Shown: positions 18,039 through 27,796, counted from the first letter of the stretch. The stretch: DNA of 64,000 nucleotides from Desulfoscipio sp. XC116 (GCF_039851975.1 NZ_CP156660.1:992001-1056000); one strand, 5' to 3'. Made by a program: numbers and translations. Notes: generated from the letters alone by a model not told the origin.

Positions 18039-18454
18039 TGGTGCTGCCGCTTTGCGCCATACCTCTCCTGTGGGCGGCGGTTATGGATTACCGGAAGCGG
18101 ATCATTCCCGACTGGACCTGGATTGCCATTTTGCTGATCGGGCTTATATCCGCTTTTCTGCTGCCGGACCCGGCTCCGTATGAGCGAATCGCGGGATTGC
18201 TTATACCGGGGCTTTGTCTGCTCCTTCTGGCCGTGAAATACGGCGGCGTGGGCGGCGGCGACATCAAGCTGACGGTGGCGCTGGGCTTTTGCTTTGGTCT
18301 GAACGCGCTGGCGGCCATTCTCTTTTTTGCCCTGCTTCCCGCTTGCATTTATGTAGTGGCTACACGGCAGAGAAGCATACCGCTGGCTGTGTTTTTGTGC
18401 ATCGGCTTTTTTATCTGCGCCGGTGTTCTTTTTATATATGGACTGACCTGCTGA
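18038..18454 (+). CDS. prepilin peptidase (A24, TadV/CpaA-like)
   Basis: 138 residues from the ATG that overlaps the preceding stop (TAATG); an in-frame GTG at 18026 is possible. Several membrane helices carry the two aspartate motifs of A24 aspartyl prepilin peptidases: MDYRKRIIPDW and GGVGGGDIKL (GxGD). It lacks a methylase domain and is short, like TadV/CpaA. It should cleave the two Flp pilins and minor pilins at the membrane. Confidence 0.85.
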   Translation: MVLPLCAIPLLWAAVMDYRKRIIPDWTWIAILLIGLISAFLLPDPAPYERIAGLLIPGLCLLLLAVKYGGVGGGDIKLTVALGFCFGLNALAAILFFALLPACIYVVATRQRSIPLAVFLCIGFFICAGVLFIYGLTC

Positions 18455-18477
18455 CTGAATACAAGGGGGTGCTTTTT

Positions 18478-18588
18478 GTGGAGTTGAAGACGATTTTAGC
18501 CGTCGTGCTTTGCCTCGTAATTGCAGGGGGTGCGGTTTACCTACGCAAACGAAAGAAAAATACGGACCTGCGGAAAAAGGACGGATAA
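18478..18588 (+). CDS. small single-pass membrane protein
   Basis: 36 residues from a GTG after AGGGGG. One hydrophobic helix (about 5-23) followed by a strongly basic tail (RKRKKNTDLRKK). No family recognised; may be an accessory of the pilus machine. Confidence 0.5.
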   Translation: MELKTILAVVLCLVIAGGAVYLRKRKKNTDLRKKDG

Positions 18589-18630
18589 CCGCCCCTTTTC
18601 CGCTGCCCGCAAAGGAGCGTGAACCTGCAA

Positions 18631-19239
18631 ATGACTGAAGGAAAACGCATGGTGGATACCTACAAGGTAACACACGCCATCCATGTTGGCGATAGAGAAA
18701 TCCTTTTTGCGGTTGACGACGGGAAAACCGATTGTCCGTACATGGTATGCGACTGCAACTGGGATAACCCGTTGGGTATCGACCAATTTTTTGATCCTGC
18801 CGGAAGCGACGATTACCTGGAAATGATGACCGAGTTTACCAACCGGGTGCAGGCGCAGCTTGAGGCGGTCAAAGCAGAACGGGATAAAATTACCGTTCCG
18901 CTTTCGCCCTTCACACAGGAACATTGTACACCAAACAATTACGGCGAAAGCATTGAAAACAAGGTCGTGGTCATCAGGACGGAGCGCCTGCGTCATGAAT
19001 ACCGCACCGTCAATAATCAGCTTGTGCTTGCCGTGGGCGGCTTTGGCACTTATGCCAATGCCAGAGGCCGGGCGGTTTACACCGTCAATCTCTACTCCGG
19101 CAAGGAAGCCCGCTGGAATCGGGAGGACATCCTGGGCGTTCTGAAACCCGAATATATGCCCGGTTGGGCGAAGGAACAGCTAAAACAGATCCTGGCCGGG
19201 CAACAGGCCAAGCACAAAGAACAAGTACAGGAGCGTTAG
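18631..19239 (+). CDS. conserved element protein, unknown function
   Basis: 202 residues from the ATG at 18631 (a GTG at 18619 is too near the AAAGGAG site). Soluble, no motif recognised; similar proteins are common in Clostridia conjugative elements. It ends in KEQVQER, one of the shared ER tails. The next gene follows after an AGGAGG 2 bases past the stop. Confidence 0.6.
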   Translation: MTEGKRMVDTYKVTHAIHVGDREILFAVDDGKTDCPYMVCDCNWDNPLGIDQFFDPAGSDDYLEMMTEFTNRVQAQLEAVKAERDKITVPLSPFTQEHCTPNNYGESIENKVVVIRTERLRHEYRTVNNQLVLAVGGFGTYANARGRAVYTVNLYSGKEARWNREDILGVLKPEYMPGWAKEQLKQILAGQQAKHKEQVQER

Positions 19240-19253
19240 GAGGCTTTCAGGAT

Positions 19254-19550
19254 ATGGAAAAAGAGATCAATGCAGGGTATGTCATTACCGACCGGCTGGC
19301 CGTGGGCAACGCGGAATTCGTCATCGGGCACAACGAGAAAGCATCTACGCAGTTTGTCACCTGGAAATGCAGAAAGGGCGAAAAGGATTACTTTTGGGGC
19401 CACTATCTGGGCGACCGGCTGGCCGCCGTGGAGGATTTATGCAAGCGCGCCCTGGAGGAAATCGAGTATTTGCGCTCCCTCCAGCCCCAAAGGGACACCG
19501 GGGAAAGACCGGGGCAACAGATAAAAAGACGGCGCGAGCCGGAACGTTGA
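19254..19550 (+). CDS. small conserved element protein
   Basis: 98 residues; ATG follows AGGAGG. Contains a compact globular part (FVTWKCRKGEKDYFWGHY, probably beta sheet) and a helix, then a basic tail ending RREPER. Function unknown. Same strand and close packing with neighbours indicate one operon. Confidence 0.55.
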   Translation: MEKEINAGYVITDRLAVGNAEFVIGHNEKASTQFVTWKCRKGEKDYFWGHYLGDRLAAVEDLCKRALEEIEYLRSLQPQRDTGERPGQQIKRRREPER

Positions 19551-19560
19551 GGTGAGCAAA

Positions 19561-20046
19561 ATGGCGTTTGCAATCAATGCCGCCGCCCCGGAGGAAGCCG
19601 CCCTGTTCTACTCCAATGCCGAAAAGGACAAGGAGCTTGGCTGCATCGGCCATCTGCGCGGCGACTTCGGGCATGGCGGCAAGGAGTTTTGGAGTACCTG
19701 GTGGGAGCATCAGGGGGACCTGAAGACACAGGAATTTAAGGACGAGTTTGACGTGCTTATCAACTCCCTGCGAAAACAGGGGCTATTGAAGGACCGCGGC
19801 AGCATGGCGGAATTTTGCCATGCACATTCGGAAGCCAGGATTACGGGCGCGTGGCATCCCGACGTTTACGGCTTTCGGGTGGATACCGGCAGACACCGCT
19901 ACTTTATCCGCTGTTTTCCGCAGGGGGGAGATTACAACTTCTACATCTACTGCTATATAAACGAAAAGGAACGGCTGCGCGAGCAAACCCAGAGCAAACC
20001 AACGCAGCCTGCTACCACCAAGAAGAGGCGCGAGCCGGAGCGATAA
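19561..20046 (+). CDS. conserved element protein, unknown function
   Basis: 161 residues from the ATG at 19561 (an in-frame GTG lies at 19552). The sequence has GHLRGDFGHGGKEFWSTWWEH and a C-terminal KKRREPER tail like the previous gene. Soluble, no catalytic motif seen; such proteins recur in Firmicute ICEs. The last gene of this operon, followed by a convergent MerR gene. Confidence 0.55.
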   Translation: MAFAINAAAPEEAALFYSNAEKDKELGCIGHLRGDFGHGGKEFWSTWWEHQGDLKTQEFKDEFDVLINSLRKQGLLKDRGSMAEFCHAHSEARITGAWHPDVYGFRVDTGRHRYFIRCFPQGGDYNFYIYCYINEKERLREQTQSKPTQPATTKKRREPER

Positions 20047-20121
20047 GTGGGATAACCCTTGTAAAGCCAAAGGCAGGGAGATTCCGCAGGTTCCCCCTGC
20101 CTTTGCTTCTATCCCGCGCAA

Positions 20122-20919
20122 TTACTTTTTGATGGGAAAATAAATTTCGGTTACATATTCACTGGGCGGAACATTGTCCTCACAGCCTTTGATATACAAC
20201 TCAAAGGGCGGCCCGGAAACGGTGTATCCCTCCCTTTCAATCCATTCCATCAGCGCCGTATAGCAGGGAGTGAAATCGTCATAGGGGCCGATATGGGTGG
20301 CAAAGCAGCAAAGCCCCGGAGCAAGCGTCCGCACCTGCTCGCCGCTGCCGCCCGACACCTCCACCCCAACCTCAATATCCGTGCATTCATGATTGAATTC
20401 CTCGTCATGGTAGACGGACAGGAACGGCCCGGCAGGTTTCAGCCGGTTCTTTTCCAAACCGGCGCATAATGCGCCAAAGGCTTCTTCAAAATCCCGGATA
20501 CTCATTTTCCGTCTCAGGGAATAGATGGTTTTGGGCTGAATTTCCACGGTTTTAACCAAATAATTCGCTTGCATTATATTCTCACACCTTTCTATTTTCT
20601 CAATATCCTGCTCCATTTGCAGCAGGAGGTGCTGCTGGTCCTCGATCTGCCGCTGGAACTCCTCTTTTTTGGCTTGCAGGAGTTCGGCCAGACGGCTGTT
20701 GTCCCCGGCAGCCAGAACGGCGGCAATCTCAGGCAAAGAAAACCGATATCGCTTCAGCTTAGAAATCAGCAGCATGTCCCGAAGCTGAGAAACCTCGTAA
20801 TAGCGGTAGCCGGAGTTCTTGCTGACAAATCCGGGCTTGAGCAGCCCGATCTGATCATAATAGCGGAGCGTTTTTGTCGATACCCTGCTGATTCTGGAGA
20901 ATTCTCCGATTGTGAGCAT
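20122..20919 (-). CDS. MerR-family regulator with GyrI-like effector domain
   Basis: 265 residues from the ATG at 20919. Residues 1-70 are a MerR DNA-binding domain (MLTIGEFSRISRVSTKTLRYY), 75-120 a coiled-coil dimer helix, and 125-265 a GyrI/BmrR-type ligand-binding domain (ending YVTEIYFPIKK). Such regulators sense drugs or hydrophobic compounds and activate promoters with over-long spacers. A promoter with exactly this form lies just upstream and points to its own gene, so it is probably self-regulated. It is the only minus-strand gene in this stretch and may be a later arrival. Confidence 0.9.
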   Translation of the reverse strand: MLTIGEFSRISRVSTKTLRYYDQIGLLKPGFVSKNSGYRYYEVSQLRDMLLISKLKRYRFSLPEIAAVLAAGDNSRLAELLQAKKEEFQRQIEDQQHLLLQMEQDIEKIERCENIMQANYLVKTVEIQPKTIYSLRRKMSIRDFEEAFGALCAGLEKNRLKPAGPFLSVYHDEEFNHECTDIEVGVEVSGGSGEQVRTLAPGLCCFATHIGPYDDFTPCYTALMEWIEREGYTVSGPPFELYIKGCEDNVPPSEYVTEIYFPIKK

Positions 20920-20959
20920 AGAATCACCACCCGATGGCATTTGAACATGTTCTGATTGG

Positions 20960-20990
20960 AGTATACGGCTTCCAGTTAGGGCAAAGTCAA
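20960..20990 (-). promoter_or_regulatory. MerR-type promoter with 19-bp spacer
   Basis: On the minus strand TTGACT (20985-20990) and TATACT (20960-20965) are separated by exactly 19 bases, the spacing MerR proteins correct by twisting DNA. It drives the MerR gene. Confidence 0.75.
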
Positions 20991-21047
20991 GGGCTCTTTC
21001 ATATTTTTATAAAATTATCTATCCGCCGACAATGAGGGAGGGAAAAG

Positions 21048-21314
21048 ATGAACGATCTGGCCAGCTACAGGCTGTGAGCGGGCCTCCACGCCCCCGCGTC
21101 GGCCAAGCGCTTCTACTGCTACCTGCTGGACATGGCGGGAGACCACCACAACAGCGTGGTCGTATCTATCAAAGGCCTTGGCAAAAGCGTGGGCCTGTCC
21201 CGTTCGGCTACCAGCCGTAATCTGAACCGCTTGCGGCGATTGGGCATGATCGGCATTGTTCCCCGGTACTCTGAGGACGGCGGCAGGCTGTCCAACCAAT
21301 ATCTGATGAAGTAA
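21048..21314 (+). pseudogene. winged-helix/HTH element protein with a TGA at codon 10
   Basis: From the ATG at 21048, which has a good GGGAGGG site, the frame reads MNDLASYRL, a TGA (21075-21077), then AGLHAPASAKRFYCYLLD and a helix-turn-helix (GKSVGLSRSATSRNLNRLRRLG) to 21314. The full frame is 88 codons, a usual size for small element regulators. The stop probably replaces TGG (Trp). A restart at the ATG at 21132 has no ribosome site but would keep the helix-turn-helix (60 residues). It lies directly before the helicase gene. Confidence 0.55.
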
Positions 21315-21328
21315 AGGAGGGATACGGA

Positions 21329-24300
21329 TTGGCGACCAAGCTGCAACTGATTACAGAGCTTTCCGAAAGGACGGCCCGCAGCCTCACCGGAAACCATGCC
21401 AACTGGATTTCCTTCCTGAAAACCGCGGCCTGGAGCTACAAATATCCGTTTCAGGATCAGCTTTTGATTTACGCCCAGCGGCCTGACGCGACGGCCTGCG
21501 CTCCCATTGAAGTGTGGAACGGGAAGCTGGGACGATGGGTGAACAAAGGCGCGAAGGGCATCGCCCTCATTGAGGACAGCGGCAGCCGCTTAAGGCTCCG
21601 CCATGTGTTCGACGCGAGTGATACCAACAGCCGCTACAGCCGTCCCGTTCCGCTGTGGGAAATGCGGGACAAATATGCCGAGGCGGTGACGGAATCCCTG
21701 GAAAACACCTTTGGCGAACTGGACGATAAGACCAATCTGCCCGCTGCGCTCATTTCCACTGCGCAGAACGCCGTGGACGATAATTTTTCCGATTACCTTT
21801 CCGAACTGATGGATTACCGGGAGGATAGCGTTCTTGAAGATGTGGACGACCTCAATATAAAGGTTGTTTTTAAGGATACGCTCAAAATCTCCGTGGCCTG
21901 CATGCTTTTAACCCGTTGCGGCTATCCCGTCGGCAAATATCTGGCTTTAGAGGATTTCCAGAGCGTTATTAGCTTCAATACGTTGAATACCGTTTCCCGC
22001 CTGGGCGCGGCCACCAGCGACATAGCGGAGATGCTCCTGCGGGAAATCGAGGCCACGGTGAAGGACATGCAAAAAGTGGAGCGAAAGCAAAGCCGCACAT
22101 TTGCCAAAGATCGAGGACCGGCGCACAATAAAGGCGTAAAACAAACTGATGAAAGGAGCGGTGAGCATGGAACTGACTTACACGCGGCAGGGCGATTATC
22201 TGCTGCCCGAACTGGCCCTGCCGGAGGAAGAAACGAACATCGGCAAATATGGGATGTTGCGCAAAACATACCTGAAAAACCACCGGAAAGGAATGTACGC
22301 CAGCCTGATGCTGTCCGGGGACCTGAACAGCCACCTGGCGGAGATCGACCGGACGGCGCGGGAGCGCGTCGAGCGGATCACGGCGCAGCTCCTGGCAAAG
22401 AACCCCGCGCCGGACAAGGCGACCGATCCGCTGGGCTGGACGGGGCACATGAACAGCCTCAAGCACCAGGCCGAGGAAAGCATACTGGCGGAGCTTATTT
22501 ACAGCTAACCCTGCTGCCAACCGAGGAACAGCAAATAGCGGCCATAGAACAGGCGGAGGACGAAAAATCCTCCGCTTTCTCTATTCCCAAGGAAGCCATT
22601 GACGCGGTTTGGCAGCAGGGCGGGGGCAAAAAATCCGATGTGGAATCTGACTCAGAGCTGTCGGACGGCCAAGCCGGGAAAACGGAAAAGCAACCAGCCG
22701 AAAAAGAAATAGCCGCGGGCCTGGAATTGTCCATCGCCGACCGCCGCTTTGCCATTGACACCATCGACGAGGAAACCGGCACAGTCAGCCTGCGGGATAT
22801 TACCTTTCAAAATGGCGTGGGTTTCCCCATCTTTCGTCGGGAGAGCGTCGGCTTCGTGCGCCGCGCTTTGGAACAACAGAAGACACAGGACGGCGAGGCT
22901 GCCAAAGCCCGCCTGCACCTTGCGCCGGAACCGCCGAAGCAGCCCCGCGTCAATTTCCGGATCACCGACGACAACCTGGGCGTAGGCGGCCAAAAGACCA
23001 AGTACGCCTGGAATGTCGCGGCCATCCGTCTGGTCAAGCAACTGGAGGAAGAAAACCGGCTGGCCACCCCGCAAGAACAGGAGATCCTGGCAAAATACGT
23101 CGGCTGGGGCGGCCTGCCGCAAGTCTTTGACGAGGCCAACCCCCAATGGGCGAAGGAATATACGGAACTGAAGGAACTGCTGGAGGGGGACGAATACAAC
23201 TCCGCGCGGGCTTCCACCCTCAATGCCCACTACACGTTGCCCGCCGTGATTAAAGCCATCTACACCTGTTTGGAAAACATGGGCTTTCAGACCGGCAACA
23301 TTCTGGAGCCCGCCTGCGGCAGCGGCAACTTCTTCGGCCTGGTGCCCGAGAGCATGAAAAAATCCAGGCTTTACGGCGTAGAACTGGACGGCGTCACAGG
23401 CCGGATCGCCAGGCAGCTCTATCAAAACGCCAGCATTGCCGTACAGGGCTTTGAGGAAACCAATCTGCCCGACAGCTTTTTCGACCTGGCCGTGGGCAAC
23501 GTTCCTTTCGGTTCTTATGGCGTAATAGACAAGAAATACGACAAATACAAATTTTACATCCACGACTACTTTTTCGCCAAAACACTTGATAAGGTAAGGC
23601 CCGGCGGGATTATCGCCTTCATCACGTCCAAGGGCACGATGGATAAGCAAAACCCCGAGGTGCGCAAGTACATGGCGCAGCGGGCCGAGCTGTTGGGCGC
23701 TGTCCGGATGCCCAACAACGCGTTTCTGGCCAATGCCGGGACCGAGGTTACCACCGACATCCTCTTTTTGCAAAAGCGCGACCGCGTGATGGACGTGGAA
23801 CCGGACTGGGTGCATCTCTCCACCACCGAGGACGGCGTGCCCGTCAATAAATATTTTGCCGACAACCCGGACATGGTGCTGGGCACGATGGTCTTTGACA
23901 AAAGCATGTACGGCAACGAATCCGAGACCGCCTGCCTGCCCCATGAGGACGCCGACCTTGCCGAGCTTCTCCGGGAGGCGCTGGAAAACATTCACGCTGA
24001 GATTACGGACTACGAGCTGGACGACATCAGCGAGGATGCGGATACCTCCTTCATTCCGGCGGACCCCAACGTCCGCAATTTCAGCTATTGCCTGGTGGAC
24101 GGCCAGATTTATTACCGGGAAAACAGCCGGATGAATCGGGTGGAAACCTCCGTCACGGCCCAGGGCCGCATCAGGGGCATGATCGAGCTGCGGGACTGCG
24201 TCCGCGAACTGATCGAGTACCAGACCGAGGATTACAGTGATGAGGCCATTTTGCAGCAGCAGCGCAAGCTGAACCGGCTGTACGACGCCTTCACCGCCAA

Positions 24301-27300
24301 ATACGGCCTGATCAACAGCCGGGGCAACAGCATGGCCTTTGCCGACGACAGTGCTTACTGCCTGCTCTGCTCCTTGGAGGTGCTGGACGAAAACGGCGAG
24401 ATGGAGCGCAAGGCGGACATGTTCAGCAAGCGCACCATCCGGCAGCGTACCAGCGTGGCCCATGTGGACACCGCCGCCGAAGCCTTGGCCATCTCCATCG
24501 CGGAAAAAGCCTGCGTGGACTTAGGTTTCATGCACAGCCTGACCGGGCTTTCCGAGGAACAGCTTGCCGACGACCTGCAGGGCGTAATCTTCCGCAGCCT
24601 CGGAGACCAAGACCCGGCTCAAGTGCCGAAAGCCTTTTTCGATATCACCCGCTGTCCCTTCGTTACCGCCGATGAATATCTTTCCGGCAATGTGCGGAAT
24701 AAGCTCCACCTGGCCAGAGGGCTTGCCGAAATACAGCCCGACCTTGCGGAGCAGATTGCCCCCAACATCAAGGCGCTGGAAGCGGTGCAGCCCCAAGATC
24801 TGTCCGCCTCCGAGATCGACGTGCGTCTGGGCGCAACCTGGCTGCCTCCCGATGTGGTCAAGGACTTCCTGTTTGAACTGCTGGAAACGCCGCCCATGTA
24901 CCGGCAGTATATTGATGTTTTCTATTCAAGCTATACCGCCAACTGGAACGTCAAGGGCAAGAACGACGACCGCAGCGACAACATCAAGGCCAACGTCACC
25001 TACGGCACTAAGCGCGTCAATGCCTACAAGATTATTGAGGATACGCTCAACCTGCGTGACGTACGCATTTTTGATACCGTCTACGAGAATAACGTCGAAA
25101 AAAGGATTATAAATAAAAAGGAAACCGCAATCGCCCAGCAGAAGCAGGAGGCCATCAAGGAAGCGTTTCGGGATTGGATATGGAAAGACCCCCAGCGCCG
25201 GGAATGGCTGACCCGAATCTACAATGACCGCTTCAACTCCATCCGGCCCCGCGAATACGACGGTAGCCACATCCGCTTTACCGGCATGAACCCGGAAATC
25301 ACCCTGCGCCAGCACCAGGTGGACGCGGTAGCCCATATCCTCTACGGCGGCAACACCCTGCTGGCTCATTGCGTGGGGGCGGGCAAGACCTACGAAATGG
25401 CCGCCGCCGCGATGGAAGGCAAGCATTTGGGACTGTGCCAAAAAAGCCTGTTTGTTGTGCCCAACCACCTGACCGAGCAATGGGCCGGGGAATTCTTGCA
25501 GCTTTATCCCAGCGCCAACATCCTGGTGGCCACTAAAAAGGACTTTGAAACCAAGAACCGCAAGAAATTCTGCGCCCGCATCGCCACCGGCGACTACGAC
25601 GCGGTGATCATCGGCCATAGCCAGTTCGAGAAAATCCCCATTTCAGCCGAGCGGCAAAAGCGCCAATTGCAGGAACAGATATGGGAGATTACCGACGGCA
25701 TCCGGGAAATCAAGGCGGCTAAAGGGGAACGCTACGCCATCAAGCAGCTTGAAAAGACCAAAAAGAACCTTGAATTGAAGCTGAAAAAACTTAACGACAC
25801 CAGCCGCAAGGATGATGTCGTCACCTTTGAGGAACTAGGCGTTGACCGGCTGTTCGTGGACGAGGCGGATTTTTACAAAAATCTGTTCCTCTACACCAAG
25901 ATGCGCAACGTGGCGGGCCTGGCCCAGACCGAGGCGCAAAAATCCAACGACCTGTTTGCCAAATGCCGCTACCTGGACGAACTGACGGAAGGACGCGGCG
26001 TTGTTTTTGCCACAGGCACGCCCATTTCCAATTCCATGACCGAGATGTACACCATGCAGCGGTATCTGCAATACGAAGCCCTGCGCAAACAAGGCCTCCA
26101 GCATTTTGACTGCTGGGCCTCCACCTTCGGGGAAACCGTGACCGCCATCGAGCTTGCGCCGGAGGGTACGGGCTACCGGGCCAAGACAAGGTTTGCGCGG
26201 TTTTACAACCTCCCCGAATTGATGTCCATGTTCAAAGAAGTGGCGGACATCAAAACGGCTGATATGCTGGACCTCCCAGTGCCCAAAGCCAATTACCGCA
26301 ATGTGGCGGTCAAGCCCAGTGAGTTTCAGCAGGACATGGTGGCCGAGCTTGGCGAGCGTGCCGAAAAGGTGCGCAACCGAATGGTGGAGCCCTATGAGGA
26401 CAACATGCTGAAAATCACCAACGACGGCCGCAAGCTGGCCCTTGACCAGCGGTTGGCCAATCCCATGCTGCCCGACCACGAAGAAAGCAAGGTGAACGCC
26501 TGCGTGGATAATATCTTCCGTTTCTGGCATGACCACTGCGACCAAAAGCTGACCCAGCTTGTGTTCTGCGACCTGTCCACCCCGAAAAACGACGGGAATT
26601 TCAACGTCTACGACGATGTGCGCCAGAAGCTCACGGCCTGCGGCGTTCCCGCTGACGAAATCGCCTTTATCCACGACGCCAACACGGAAACCCGCAAAAA
26701 GGAGCTGTTTGCCAAGGTGCGTACTGGACAGGTGCGTATCCTTGTTGGAAGTACCTTTAAGATGGGTGCGGGCACCAATGTTCAGGATCGCCTGATCGCG
26801 CTGCACGACCTGGACTGTCCCTGGCGGCCCCGCGACCTGGAGCAGCGTAGCGGCAGGATTGTCCGCCAGGGCAACAAAAACGACGAAGTGCATATCTTCC
26901 GGTATGTGACGGAAAATACCTTTGACGCCTATCTCTATCAAATATTGGAGAACAAGCAACGCTTTATCTCGCAGATCATGACTTCAAAATCTCCGGTGCG
27001 TTCTGCCGAGGACATTGACGAAACGGCCCTTTCCTATGCGGAGGTCAAGGCGCTGGCGACGGGCAACCCGCTCATCAAGGAGAAAATGGATTTAGACATC
27101 CAGGTTTCCAAGCTGAAGCTCCTGAAAGCAAACCACCTCAGCCAGCGTTACGCTTTGGAGGACAGATTGCTCAAACACTTCCCCCGGCAGATCAAATCCA
27201 CCGAGGAACGCATTGCGGGCTACGAGAAGGATATTGCCCTATATGAAAGGCACAGCGCGAAGGAACCCGCCGGAGAGAAGGCTGGAGAAAGCAAATTCGC

Positions 27301-27796
27301 GGGCATGACGGTCAAAGGCATTTTCTACCCCGAAAAAGCCAAAGCGGGCGCGGCCATCCTGGAAGCCTGCAAGCTGATGACCTCGCCGGAGCCACAGGAA
27401 ATGGGCAGCTACCTGGGCTTTCCAATGCTGTTCTCTTTCGACAGCTTCAACAAGAAGTATCAAATCACGCTCCAGGGCGCTCTCAGCCATACGGTGGCCT
27501 TGGGCGCTGATGTGCACGGCAACATCACCAGGCTCAACAACGCTTTGGCCGAAATGCCGAAGAAACTGGAGTATTGCCTGGAACAGCTCAAAACCCTCCG
27601 TCAGCAGATGGAAACGGCCAAGAAAGAAATTGATATCCCCTTTGAAAAGGAGCAGGAGCTGCAAAGCAAATCCGCGCGGCTGCATGAACTGAACATTCTG
27701 CTGAATATGGACAAGGCGGAAAACGAGATCATGGACGACGGGCCGGATGAGAACCTGGATATTCCCGCAAAAAAGGCCGTGGGCTATGAACGGTAA
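21329..27796 (+). CDS. giant element protein: ArdC-like domain, N6-adenine methylase and SNF2 helicase
   Basis: 2155 residues from a TTG after AAAGGAGG. In order: an ArdC/LtrC-like N-terminus (WISFLKTAAWSYKYPFQDQLL, about 25-90); a low-complexity stretch (about 275-395) where a second gene lies in another frame; an N6-adenine methylase core with EPACGSGNFF (about 658) and a DPPY-like NVPF motif (about 725); a superfamily-2 helicase with VGAGKT (about 1350), DEAD (about 1511) and the C-terminal QRSGRIVRQG box (about 1838). Proteins of this layout are a hallmark of Firmicute ICEs and may protect or process the transferred strand. The NVPF form raises the question whether the methylase is active. 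Confidence 0.88.
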   Translation: MATKLQLITELSERTARSLTGNHANWISFLKTAAWSYKYPFQDQLLIYAQRPDATACAPIEVWNGKLGRWVNKGAKGIALIEDSGSRLRLRHVFDASDTNSRYSRPVPLWEMRDKYAEAVTESLENTFGELDDKTNLPAALISTAQNAVDDNFSDYLSELMDYREDSVLEDVDDLNIKVVFKDTLKISVACMLLTRCGYPVGKYLALEDFQSVISFNTLNTVSRLGAATSDIAEMLLREIEATVKDMQKVERKQSRTFAKDRGPAHNKGVKQTDERSGEHGTDLHAAGRLSAARTGPAGGRNEHRQIWDVAQNIPEKPPERNVRQPDAVRGPEQPPGGDRPDGAGARRADHGAAPGKEPRAGQGDRSAGLDGAHEQPQAPGRGKHTGGAYLQLTLLPTEEQQIAAIEQAEDEKSSAFSIPKEAIDAVWQQGGGKKSDVESDSELSDGQAGKTEKQPAEKEIAAGLELSIADRRFAIDTIDEETGTVSLRDITFQNGVGFPIFRRESVGFVRRALEQQKTQDGEAAKARLHLAPEPPKQPRVNFRITDDNLGVGGQKTKYAWNVAAIRLVKQLEEENRLATPQEQEILAKYVGWGGLPQVFDEANPQWAKEYTELKELLEGDEYNSARASTLNAHYTLPAVIKAIYTCLENMGFQTGNILEPACGSGNFFGLVPESMKKSRLYGVELDGVTGRIARQLYQNASIAVQGFEETNLPDSFFDLAVGNVPFGSYGVIDKKYDKYKFYIHDYFFAKTLDKVRPGGIIAFITSKGTMDKQNPEVRKYMAQRAELLGAVRMPNNAFLANAGTEVTTDILFLQKRDRVMDVEPDWVHLSTTEDGVPVNKYFADNPDMVLGTMVFDKSMYGNESETACLPHEDADLAELLREALENIHAEITDYELDDISEDADTSFIPADPNVRNFSYCLVDGQIYYRENSRMNRVETSVTAQGRIRGMIELRDCVRELIEYQTEDYSDEAILQQQRKLNRLYDAFTAKYGLINSRGNSMAFADDSAYCLLCSLEVLDENGEMERKADMFSKRTIRQRTSVAHVDTAAEALAISIAEKACVDLGFMHSLTGLSEEQLADDLQGVIFRSLGDQDPAQVPKAFFDITRCPFVTADEYLSGNVRNKLHLARGLAEIQPDLAEQIAPNIKALEAVQPQDLSASEIDVRLGATWLPPDVVKDFLFELLETPPMYRQYIDVFYSSYTANWNVKGKNDDRSDNIKANVTYGTKRVNAYKIIEDTLNLRDVRIFDTVYENNVEKRIINKKETAIAQQKQEAIKEAFRDWIWKDPQRREWLTRIYNDRFNSIRPREYDGSHIRFTGMNPEITLRQHQVDAVAHILYGGNTLLAHCVGAGKTYEMAAAAMEGKHLGLCQKSLFVVPNHLTEQWAGEFLQLYPSANILVATKKDFETKNRKKFCARIATGDYDAVIIGHSQFEKIPISAERQKRQLQEQIWEITDGIREIKAAKGERYAIKQLEKTKKNLELKLKKLNDTSRKDDVVTFEELGVDRLFVDEADFYKNLFLYTKMRNVAGLAQTEAQKSNDLFAKCRYLDELTEGRGVVFATGTPISNSMTEMYTMQRYLQYEALRKQGLQHFDCWASTFGETVTAIELAPEGTGYRAKTRFARFYNLPELMSMFKEVADIKTADMLDLPVPKANYRNVAVKPSEFQQDMVAELGERAEKVRNRMVEPYEDNMLKITNDGRKLALDQRLANPMLPDHEESKVNACVDNIFRFWHDHCDQKLTQLVFCDLSTPKNDGNFNVYDDVRQKLTACGVPADEIAFIHDANTETRKKELFAKVRTGQVRILVGSTFKMGAGTNVQDRLIALHDLDCPWRPRDLEQRSGRIVRQGNKNDEVHIFRYVTENTFDAYLYQILENKQRFISQIMTSKSPVRSAEDIDETALSYAEVKALATGNPLIKEKMDLDIQVSKLKLLKANHLSQRYALEDRLLKHFPRQIKSTEERIAGYEKDIALYERHSAKEPAGEKAGESKFAGMTVKGIFYPEKAKAGAAILEACKLMTSPEPQEMGSYLGFPMLFSFDSFNKKYQITLQGALSHTVALGADVHGNITRLNNALAEMPKKLEYCLEQLKTLRQQMETAKKEIDIPFEKEQELQSKSARLHELNILLNMDKAENEIMDDGPDENLDIPAKKAVGYER
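22167..22508 (+). CDS. tnpV: TnpV-like protein nested in the helicase gene
   Basis: 113 residues, read in a different frame inside the helicase gene. ATG at 22167 follows AAAGGAG. The sequence (ELTYTRQGDYLLPELALPEE, GKYGMLRKTYLKNHRKGMY) is that of TnpV proteins of transposons. The overlapping stretch of the helicase frame is rich in Gly, Pro, Ala and Arg with no fold-like pattern, so this frame is the real coding one and the helicase tolerates the insert as a linker. Confidence 0.75.
   Translation: MELTYTRQGDYLLPELALPEEETNIGKYGMLRKTYLKNHRKGMYASLMLSGDLNSHLAEIDRTARERVERITAQLLAKNPAPDKATDPLGWTGHMNSLKHQAEESILAELIYS

Noticed and set aside
22652-24463. 603-codon open frame on the minus strand
   Set aside because: It lies wholly opposite the methylase-helicase gene; its composition mirrors GC-rich coding on the other strand and no domain is recognisable.
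25835-26959. 374-codon minus-strand frame
   Set aside because: Antisense shadow of the helicase motifs, with no ribosome site or protein-like pattern.
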